The notes under the pieces: model-generated | The model's database searches: none | What the model was told of the DNA's origin: nothing | Seen by the model: the letters and a program-made list of their open reading frames with translations, nothing else | Made by a program: the position numbers and the translations under genes | Part shown: piece by piece, positions 1 to 4,628 of the stretch | Layout of the letters: each line of letters begins with the position of its first letter | Position numbering within the stretch: position 1 is the first letter of the stretch | Source: a virus | DNA: 37,610 nt | Virus record (IMG/VR): IMGVR_UViG_3300034356_000444 | Coordinates: 1 to 37,610 of that record | Strand: one strand, 5' to 3'

Positions 1-127
1 AAACTTTGCCATCCAAAACCAAATTTCATCCATCACTCTTTCTCCATCATTATAATGGCAATAATTAATGGTGCTATACAAATAAAAGCTGCGACTAGGT
101 ATTCATTTTCTGTCATCACTCTTCCTC
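1..127. repeat. 127-bp terminal direct repeat, left copy
   Basis: These 127 bases are identical, base for base, to 37484-37610. The stretch contains the 5' end of one small gene, one whole 27-codon gene and the 3' end of another, so it is ordinary coding sequence. An odd length of exactly 127 is a common largest k-mer in de Bruijn assemblers. I therefore read it as the overlap of a circular contig, not as a biological terminal repeat. Confidence 0.95.
33..116 (-). CDS. 27-aa single-TM microprotein
   Basis: A 27-codon frame starts with ATG at 116 and ends with TGA at 35-33. The peptide is a short polar head (MTENEY) followed by one hydrophobic helix of about 17 residues and an MMEKE tail, so it should sit in the inner membrane. 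The start overlaps the stop of the gene before it, and its own stop shares one base with the ATG of the next gene (TGATG). The last codons carry GGAGAAAGAG, which serves as the ribosome-binding site of the next gene. This chain of overlaps is the main reason to accept so short a gene. No function is recognised. A second copy appears at 37516-37599 because of the terminal overlap. Confidence 0.6.
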   Translation of the reverse strand: MTENEYLVAAFICIAPLIIAIIMMEKE

Positions 128-409
128 CTCTAATTGATTAATAGCATATGCGTTAATAAACCTTGCGTGGCTCTCCCATGATTGACCACTAAGCGGTGTC
201 AACATTGAGATAAAAGCTAATGATCCAGACAGTCTTAAAACTTCAGATCGCAACTTATCGCATTCAGTTCTGGCATAATCATAGTGCATCTGAAGGTCTG
301 AATTAGCTAACCTTAGCTGTTTAATTTCTTGTATGACACGATGCCTGATTTTGTATTGCTCTTCTATGACGTATCCATCGTATTCTTTGAGTTCTTTTAT
401 AACATCCAT
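116..409 (-). CDS. 97-aa coiled-coil early protein
   Basis: This hypothetical acidic/basic protein of 97 residues belongs to the early microgene array. Residues about 5-60 are rich in Lys, Glu, Arg and Leu in a heptad-like pattern and should form a coiled coil. The C-terminus ends in LEEEE. The ATG at 409 is preferred over the GTG one codon upstream because it shares one base with the previous stop (TGATG) and lies just after GGAGAAAGAG. Its own stop overlaps the start of the 27-aa membrane peptide that follows. No known family is recognised. Confidence 0.8.
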   Translation of the reverse strand: MDVIKELKEYDGYVIEEQYKIRHRVIQEIKQLRLANSDLQMHYDYARTECDKLRSEVLRLSGSLAFISMLTPLSGQSWESHARFINAYAINQLEEEE

Positions 410-627
410 CACTCTTTCTCCTCCAACATATTAGCTATATGTTTACCAAACTCCTCCTCTGAGTAGTCTGGGTTAAGCCGAATCATGTAAATCCGAAACA
501 ATGCAATGATGATGCTCTGATTTGTCCGCAACCGCTCGATCTCGGCATTTTTTTCTTTTAATTCATTGCCGACGATTTCAAACATCTCAGCCGTGGTAAC
601 AATTTTTTCCGTCTCAATGGCATCCAT
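409..627 (-). CDS. 72-aa coiled-coil early protein
   Basis: This is a small hypothetical protein. Residues about 15-40 (NELKEKNAEIERLRTNQ) are a clear coiled-coil segment, followed by a short hydrophobic stretch (SIIIALFRIYMIRL) and an acidic tail ending MLEEKE. The ATG at 627 is chosen over the upstream GTG because it sits in the recurring GAGTGATGGATG junction. The gene ends in TGATG coupling with the 97-aa gene. Its layout resembles the other coiled-coil proteins of the array, which suggests duplication followed by divergence. No function can be assigned. Confidence 0.8.
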   Translation of the reverse strand: MDAIETEKIVTTAEMFEIVGNELKEKNAEIERLRTNQSIIIALFRIYMIRLNPDYSEEEFGKHIANMLEEKE

Positions 628-630
628 CAC

Positions 631-711
631 TCACCCCCACCAAAATACAAAAAACCAAACCAAGAACATGATCAAAGGGAACATCATTACCGTCACCGTT
701 TTCACGTTCAC
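631..711 (-). CDS. 26-aa hydrophobic microprotein
   Basis: The 94-base gap between two coupled genes holds a 26-codon frame starting with GTG at 711 and stopping at 633-631. After a short polar start the peptide is almost wholly aromatic and aliphatic (FPLIMFLVWFFVFWW), so it is one membrane helix. An AGGG sequence lies 8 bases before the GTG. An alternative start is the ATG-ATG pair at residues 9-10. Acceptance rests on position in a gap-free coupled array and on composition; no homologue is recognised. Confidence 0.45.
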   Translation of the reverse strand: MNVKTVTVMMFPLIMFLVWFFVFWWG

Positions 712-724
712 GTCGTAGTCCCTG

Positions 725-1075
725 TCATTCCGGCAACTCCATCATTGGCATCCAATGTGTCGGTTCATCCCCAGCGATTTGTGCGTATTGGCTACGTTCA
801 TTCGTCCCTGAATAATACCAATCAGGAATGCCTTGATGTTTTCGCCCGAGCCGAATCCATTTTTTATTTTTATGACAAAGAACCATAAATTGGTATGGGT
901 TGTCGCAGGTTTCTATTGGTTGCCACCCGTCAGGTTCATCCTCCCCATACCCGCCATATGGATCAATGCCTTTGGCAATCAAATTCTCCCGGATAGATTT
1001 GCGAAGTTTTTGATATTCCTCTTTAATGTCATCATTCATAACGGCACCATGCCTATCTACAATATCTTCATCCAT
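725..1075 (-). CDS. DUF551-like phage protein
   Basis: The 116-aa protein carries the DUF551 signature of phage and prophage proteins: a GWQPIET motif near residues 50-56 and a PTHWMPMMELPE ending, with a hydrophobic beta-rich core between them (VLCHKNKKWIRLGRK, WYYSGT). The molecular role of this family is unknown. An N-terminal extension of about 45 mostly helical residues precedes the domain. The ATG at 1075 sits in the repeated GGAGAAAGAGTGATGG junction, one base overlapping the previous stop. Low-copy early expression is likely because it belongs to the coupled array. Confidence 0.85.
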   Translation of the reverse strand: MDEDIVDRHGAVMNDDIKEEYQKLRKSIRENLIAKGIDPYGGYGEDEPDGWQPIETCDNPYQFMVLCHKNKKWIRLGRKHQGIPDWYYSGTNERSQYAQIAGDEPTHWMPMMELPE

Positions 1076-1350
1076 CACTCTTTCTCCTTCAGTGCTTTTT
1101 GTGCAATCCTCACAACTTCCATAAGAAGCGATAACAGGTAACCCTCCGCTGCGGTCATGGGTTGAGGTATTCCTTCTGACCCCGCATACACCTCATAAAT
1201 TTCCCGCAGTGCTTCTCGCATTTGCACGATCTCATCGGCAGCTTCTTTGTAGTTCTGATGCCACATATCGGCCTGAACTTCCCAGTAATCAGCCTTTGTC
1301 ATTTCTGCTGAAACTTCACGGTCAGGCATCCGGTTTCTGTACATTCCCAT
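1075..1350 (-). CDS. 91-aa hypothetical early protein
   Basis: This hypothetical protein is predicted to be largely helical, with a Lys/Glu-rich C-terminus (AQKALKEKE). It resembles the short helical phage proteins that pair with DUF551 genes, but I cannot name a family. The ATG at 1350 overlaps the previous TGA by one base. Its final codons contain GGAGAAAGAG, which is the ribosome-binding site of the DUF551 gene. The 3' end shares more than 20 bases with the 3' end of the gene at 37131-37355, a sign of a duplicated junction. Confidence 0.8.
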   Translation of the reverse strand: MGMYRNRMPDREVSAEMTKADYWEVQADMWHQNYKEAADEIVQMREALREIYEVYAGSEGIPQPMTAAEGYLLSLLMEVVRIAQKALKEKE

Positions 1351-1541
1351 CACTCACCCCCTAATGTGTAACCAACAATCGTATCAATCGCGTCAGACCG
1401 CAGCGTGTGCATACTGACGCTACCGCGCACCGTGTACGCTCTCCAGCGTCCCCGGCTGGCGCTCCACTTGAACCACCCCGCGAGGGCGTGATCCTTCATC
1501 ACGATGAACACGTCATCGCCATCCTTGCGCACCTCTACCAT
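1350..1541 (-). CDS. 63-aa hypothetical protein
   Basis: This small protein is rich in beta-type residues and aromatics (GWFKWSASRGRWRAYTV). The ATG at 1541 follows a GGGGGAG ribosome-binding site inside the end of the previous gene, with which it overlaps by 7 bases. It ends LGGE and couples through TGATG to the next gene. No family is recognised. Confidence 0.75.
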   Translation of the reverse strand: MVEVRKDGDDVFIVMKDHALAGWFKWSASRGRWRAYTVRGSVSMHTLRSDAIDTIVGYTLGGE

Positions 1542-1825
1542 GTGTCGCTCCCCCGCTCTGCCATCTCGTCTGCGCGAGCCTCAATGCTCTCCCTTGCCGC
1601 AGCCCATATTGCCCTAATGATCGGGTGCTCCGCCTTGCTTGTCGCGGCATCGTTCGTGATGATGAGGCCACCGTCGAAGATGATGCTGTCGAGATACCAA
1701 GGGTTCTCGTCGTGCGGGTGGTTGAAGCGGACGTGCGCCTCGCCATCGTGCAGCGTGATGCCGCTCCACTTCTTGTTCGCCTCGACCTCGACATCGTCGA
1801 GCGGAATGATTGCCGAGAATATCAC
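1535..1825 (-). CDS. 96-aa hypothetical protein, GTG start
   Basis: This hypothetical protein begins with hydrophobic and acidic beta-strand-like segments and ends in a helical, acidic C-terminus (AAARESIEARADEMAERG). The GTG at 1825 overlaps the TGA of the DUF6378 gene (GTGA) and has GGGAG eight bases upstream, which supports this non-ATG start. Frame use is uninterrupted and the gene fits the chain between DUF6378 and the 63-aa protein. No function is recognised. Confidence 0.75.
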   Translation of the reverse strand: MIFSAIIPLDDVEVEANKKWSGITLHDGEAHVRFNHPHDENPWYLDSIIFDGGLIITNDAATSKAEHPIIRAIWAAARESIEARADEMAERGSDTW

Positions 1826-2202
1826 TTGCGTTCTCCCTTCATTGGCGCGAGGGTCTTCGCGATCTCGCGGATGTTTTCGTCTATGTCTGCCGCAACATTG
1901 TCGAGGCGTATCTTCAGCGCTTCCTCTGGCGCTGCGTCGTCGACGTACTCGTCTGCGAATGATGCATACGCGATCAGGTCGACGAAGCTGTCATGCTTCC
2001 GCTCGTTCGAGATGCGCGATAGCTTCACGCTCATCATCACGATGGCGACGTCATAGGGCGTGACCGTCCTGCCGAGCAATGTGCTCGCGAACAGTGAGGC
2101 GCGCTTGAACGACGGCCTTGGGTCGCCGTACTCCGTTCCTCTCTGCGTGATGGTGGCCAGTGTCTCTTCCAGCGTAGCTCGGTGATTTTTTCGGTTGGTC
2201 AA
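1822..2202 (-). CDS. DUF6378-type phage protein
   Basis: The sequence contains the conserved core of the DUF6378 phage family: TLEETLATITQRGTEYGD near the N-terminus, then VTPYDVAIVMMSVKLSRIS and a DLIAYASFADE helix. These proteins are small, helical and of unknown role, and often sit beside nucleotide-metabolism or replication genes. I place the start at a TTG at 2202, which has GGAG six bases upstream. A longer TTG start at 2268 is possible. The gene overlaps the preceding DnaA-like gene by about 150 bases, far more than any other pair here; see the finding on the A6 run. Confidence 0.8.
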   Translation of the reverse strand: MTNRKNHRATLEETLATITQRGTEYGDPRPSFKRASLFASTLLGRTVTPYDVAIVMMSVKLSRISNERKHDSFVDLIAYASFADEYVDDAAPEEALKIRLDNVAADIDENIREIAKTLAPMKGERK

Positions 2203-2680
2203 GGGTAACTCCAATTCTCTTTGCGTGTTGCTGACAGCCGTGCATGATTGTCGTGTGGTCTCGGCCAAACTTGGCCGCGATTTGTGGATAGCTTAACTTC
2301 AACTCGAGGCGGATTGCGTACCAGACGTGCTGCCGCGCAGCGACGAGCCTGTAGCTACGATCCGGTGACACCAACTCGCGCCACGATATCTCTCTGCCGT
2401 CGATGATCTCATTCGTGATCTTTAGCCAGTCACGCTTGCGGAGCGCGAGCTGCTGCTTCGTGATGGCGATCTGCTCCTCCCACTGCCGCTTCACTCTCTC
2501 GATCTGCTGCCGCGTGATGTGCTTGTTCTTCTCGGCCAACTCAGCCGCAGCCCGAGCGTCCGCCTCTACCTTCGCCTTGGCTTCAGCGATCTTGTCCAGC
2601 CTGTGCCGGTTAGCGGCGTCGGCCATGCGCTGACGCACGCCCTTGTAGTGGTCGACCATCTCGTCCATGACCATGCTCAT
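2051..2680 (-). CDS. DnaA domain IV-like DNA-binding protein
   Basis: The 209-aa protein has a coiled-coil N-terminal half (residues about 15-85, rich in Ala, Lys, Glu and Arg). Around residues 104-157 follows a segment like the DNA-binding domain IV of bacterial DnaA, with a basic-loop arginine/helix part and the signature FGRDHTTIMHGCQ. There is no AAA+ ATPase, so it cannot be a full initiator. It may bind DnaA-box-like sites or modulate host initiation (inference). The ATG at 2680 overlaps the previous stop as ATGA. The last 40 or so residues lie out of frame over the DUF6378 gene and look unlike a conserved domain. Confidence 0.8.
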   Translation of the reverse strand: MSMVMDEMVDHYKGVRQRMADAANRHRLDKIAEAKAKVEADARAAAELAEKNKHITRQQIERVKRQWEEQIAITKQQLALRKRDWLKITNEIIDGREISWRELVSPDRSYRLVAARQHVWYAIRLELKLSYPQIAAKFGRDHTTIMHGCQQHAKRIGVTLDQPKKSPSYAGRDTGHHHAERNGVRRPKAVVQARLTVREHIARQDGHAL

Positions 2681-3081
2681 CGGATCACCTTCACGCAGTA
2701 GTAGGGTGCGCTTGAGTGGTCCTGCGGCTTGAAGCGAGCCGTGAAGATGTCTCCCTCGACGTAGCCCTTCTCATGCAATTCGGTGACGATATGCGGCGGC
2801 AGGAACACACTCTCGCCCGTGTTTGTCTCAGAGTATCCGTAGACCGATGCCGCTTCCGACGTCATCATGCGAGTAATCACGACGACTTCCTCCGGCAGCG
2901 TTGACGACTTGCGCGTGGCGAAGTCGATGATCTTTTCAAGGATGCCGCGCTGCGGTCGCGTCCTCATGTTCAGCCAGTTGTCGACGGACTGCTCCGACAC
3001 GTCTAACTCTTTTGCGAGAGCCTCGACCGATCCCGCCTTTCGGTAGGCGTGGAACACGGCCTCTAGTGGTGAGTTGTTCAT
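2677..3081 (-). CDS. HTH transcriptional regulator, two-domain
   Basis: Residues about 8-40 form a Cro-type helix-turn-helix (SVEALAKELDVSEQSVDNWL), followed by a helix. Residues about 85-134 form a beta-rich domain with a GESVFLPPHIV start. The architecture suggests a phage transcription regulator with a dimerisation or second DNA-contact domain. The ATG at 3081 is preferred over an upstream frame start because it has GGGAAAC before it in a leader resembling those at 3971 and 4416. It overlaps the DnaA-like gene by ATGA. Promoters at 4460-4488 or 28591-28619 are possible targets, but that is a guess. Confidence 0.75.
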   Translation of the reverse strand: MNNSPLEAVFHAYRKAGSVEALAKELDVSEQSVDNWLNMRTRPQRGILEKIIDFATRKSSTLPEEVVVITRMMTSEAASVYGYSETNTGESVFLPPHIVTELHEKGYVEGDIFTARFKPQDHSSAPYYCVKVIR

Positions 3082-3095
3082 TTTCGTTTCCCGTT

Positions 3096-3194
3096 TCAGT
3101 TTGTGATTGCGTCGAGCACGATCATGGAGCCGCACACTGCGGCCATGAATAGCGCGAAGCCGATGCCCTCGATGATGAATGTGATGAGTTTCAT
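3096..3194 (-). CDS. 32-aa single-TM microprotein
   Basis: The 114-base gap between the methyltransferase and the HTH gene holds a 32-codon frame from ATG at 3194 to TGA at 3098-3096. It encodes MKLITFIIEG followed by a hydrophobic helix (IGFALFMAAVCGSMIVL), so one membrane span or a signal-like peptide. The start lies immediately after the methyltransferase stop, and GGGG is found just upstream inside that gene. Composition and spacing support it; no homologue is recognised. Confidence 0.5.
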   Translation of the reverse strand: MKLITFIIEGIGFALFMAAVCGSMIVLDAITN

Positions 3195-3195
3195 T

Positions 3196-3789
3196 TTAAT
3201 TCCCCCACTGAGACGCCATTGCGTCTGCGATCCCTTGATATGTTGTTGATCTTAATTTCCACCGATCAGGTGATGGACTTAAATAGTGCAACCGCTCGCG
3301 TTGCGATTTTGGTAGGACAAGCATTTCGTCCCGTACATTGTTTGTCGGTAGTAGTGCAGCCAGACCCTTTAACCATAGGCACGTTGCCTTCTGCTCCTTA
3401 TGGCCGAACATCCACGGTTGAATGACTTGTGTCTGCCTTACATTCCCGATCCTCTCTTTCGCATATTTGTGCATGATCGGGTTCTCAATCGCTATTTTTG
3501 GAATATCCGCATTAAGGAGAGCCTTAAAAAAAGATGCGCCATCATCCAGTTTAGCCCACCGTGACGCATCAGTGTGGAGGTGGCATACACCGCTATTTGT
3601 CAGATACGTGCATGGTGGGTGGGCGATCATCAAATCCCACCCATCACCGATTATATCAAACACGTTGCCTTGGTAGTGCGGCCCATCCCGATCTGTCGGT
3701 AATAAATCACATGACACTGCATCGTGACCCAATGCGCGAAAGGCTTCTCTAACCGTTCCGCTATATTCACAGGCTATGAGGATTTTCAT
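3196..3789 (-). CDS. DNA cytosine methyltransferase-like protein
   Basis: This 197-aa Rossmann-type protein belongs to a phage group usually annotated as DNA cytosine methyltransferase or SAM-dependent methyltransferase. It starts with a SAM-binding strand-loop (ILIACEYSG), has an acidic strand end (VSCDLLP), the catalytic-loop motif HPPCTYLTNSG with Cys60, and AIENP at about 100-104 in place of the ENV motif. It lacks the long target-recognition region of full C5 enzymes, so sequence specificity is unclear. The base composition is more AT-rich than the genes on either side, which suggests separate acquisition. It starts by ATGA overlap with the 61-aa gene. Confidence 0.75.
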   Translation of the reverse strand: MKILIACEYSGTVREAFRALGHDAVSCDLLPTDRDGPHYQGNVFDIIGDGWDLMIAHPPCTYLTNSGVCHLHTDASRWAKLDDGASFFKALLNADIPKIAIENPIMHKYAKERIGNVRQTQVIQPWMFGHKEQKATCLWLKGLAALLPTNNVRDEMLVLPKSQRERLHYLSPSPDRWKLRSTTYQGIADAMASQWGN

Positions 3790-3971
3790 AGTTCACCCAT
3801 TTCCTTGAGCACGTCGAGAGCCACCAGTGCGCCATCGCGAAACTGCTCCGCAGTCTGCCAGTCAAGCGTCGAGTGGAACACGTCGTGGCGCATACAATCC
3901 TCGATAAGCTCAAGCTGCGCGATGTCGGTGATGCCAGTGATTTCCGATATTGATTTGATGTAGCCAGTCAT
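3786..3971 (-). CDS. 61-aa hypothetical protein
   Basis: This short acidic helical protein (ITDIAQLELIEDCMRH, FRDGALVALDVLKEMGEL) is of unknown function. The ATG at 3971 is chosen because AACGGGAGAAGAAAATG precedes and includes it, the same leader found at the 132-aa gene upstream. The longer frame extending to 4181 runs across that upstream gene out of frame and is not needed. Its stop overlaps the methyltransferase start (ATGA). Confidence 0.75.
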   Translation of the reverse strand: MTGYIKSISEITGITDIAQLELIEDCMRHDVFHSTLDWQTAEQFRDGALVALDVLKEMGEL

Positions 3972-3992
3972 TTTCTTCTCCCGTTTGTTGGT

Positions 3993-4010
3993 GGGGAGCC
4001 GAAGCTCCCC
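3993..4010 (-). other. Intercistronic hairpin with UUCG tetraloop
   Basis: On the minus strand this reads GGGGAGCTTCGGCTCCCC, a perfect 7-bp stem closed by the extra-stable C(UUCG)G loop. It lies between the first two early genes, 8 bases after the stop at 4018. No U-run follows in the direction of transcription, so it is more likely an mRNA stabiliser or processing element than a terminator. On the plus strand it is followed by GTTTTGATT, so it might block antisense reading. Confidence 0.6.
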
Positions 4011-4017
4011 GTTTTGA

Positions 4018-4416
4018 TTAGTATGCCTCGTTCTCATCGTTGTACCCGAGAGCGTCTGCTTTCCAGTACATCGCCTCGTGATGTTTGCAATACTCCTCCT
4101 CCTCGTTGAAGTAATCGCTCTCATCGTAAACGCGATCTTGGTCACCAATCGCCATCTTGCGCTCGGCTGCGTACTCATCAAAGCCGTCGATATCTACCCG
4201 ACGCCGGATCATTTCAATTTCGCGTACATACAAACCAATCTCATTGATCAGGGAATGAACAGTAGCAGCCGCCATCGTCCGCTTAGAATAACCGATCTTG
4301 ACCGTGGCCATTGGGCCTTCTCCGGGGAACTGCGTGATGCAGCCGCATACTTCGCCATCAATCAAAACATTCCACACTGGAACGTCGTTCTGGACTTGCT
4401 TTGTCGTTACTTGCAT
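4018..4416 (-). CDS. 132-aa hypothetical protein, first early gene
   Basis: This is the first gene after the early promoter. Residues 1-50 are beta-rich (VPVWNVLIDGEVCGCITQF, ATVKIGYSK). The middle is helical, and the C-terminus is very acidic (YDESDYFNEEEEYCKHHE). Acidic early phage proteins of this kind can be DNA mimics or host-takeover factors, but nothing here proves that. The ATG at 4416 has GGGAG in the leader AACGGGAGAAGAAAATG. About 40 bases separate it from the predicted transcription start. No family is recognised. Confidence 0.8.
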   Translation of the reverse strand: MQVTTKQVQNDVPVWNVLIDGEVCGCITQFPGEGPMATVKIGYSKRTMAAATVHSLINEIGLYVREIEMIRRRVDIDGFDEYAAERKMAIGDQDRVYDESDYFNEEEEYCKHHEAMYWKADALGYNDENEAY

Positions 4417-4438
4417 TTTCTTCTCCCGTTTGTTTGCC

Positions 4439-4451
4439 GGTCAACTCGACC
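4439..4451. promoter_or_regulatory. Operator-like inverted repeat in early leader
   Basis: GGTCAACTCGACC is an imperfect palindrome with GGTC/GACC arms around a 5-base centre. It overlaps the expected transcription start of the early promoter and lies before the ribosome-binding site of the first early gene. Position suits a repressor site or a small leader hairpin. Only one copy is seen here, so support is weak. Confidence 0.35.
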
Positions 4452-4459
4452 GTGAATCA

Positions 4460-4488
4460 GTTATACGCGTCTTCTATAAAAGATACAA
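4460..4488 (-). promoter_or_regulatory. Early promoter, sigma70-like
   Basis: Read on the minus strand, TTGTAT (4488-4483) and TATAAC (4465-4460) are separated by exactly 17 bases. AT-rich sequence lies just upstream. Transcription would start near 4453, 37 bases before the first early ATG. The element lies in the only long gap between the late terminator and the early block, where a promoter is required. The -10 box is good; the -35 box is weak. Confidence 0.6.
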
Positions 4489-4528
4489 TAGGGAAAACAC
4501 ACATAAACGAAAAATAATTTCGCGCACG

Positions 4529-4563
4529 AAAAAGCCCCACCGGCGGGAGGCACCAGTGGGGCT
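4529..4563 (-). terminator. Rho-independent terminator of the late operon
   Basis: On the minus strand AGCCCCAC and GTGGGGCT form a perfect 8-bp stem around a 15-base loop and are followed directly by TTTTTCG. It lies 66 bases after the stop of the last late gene (4629). A second, bulged hairpin (CGCCCTCGCT with AGCGA/GGGCG, 4582-4609) stands between the two. Together they mark the end of late transcription before the early promoter. Confidence 0.85.
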
Positions 4564-4628
4564 GACGGAGACATCTCTCAACGCCCTCGCTTGAAGCAGC
4601 GAGTGGGCGGGATAGTAGCACGGTGCGG

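Noticed and set aside
1-127. True direct terminal repeat of a T7-like genome
   Set aside because: It is made of ordinary coding sequence cut mid-gene, and 127 is a standard assembler k-mer; no independent sign of a packaged end.
1407-2063. Plus-strand open frames of 218 and 143 codons
   Set aside because: They oppose coupled minus-strand genes that have ribosome-binding sites; the plus frames have none and low-complexity Ser/Arg content.
2283-2291. DnaA-box-like TGTGGATAG
   Set aside because: A single copy with one mismatch inside the coding sequence of the DnaA-like gene; no cluster, so chance is likely.
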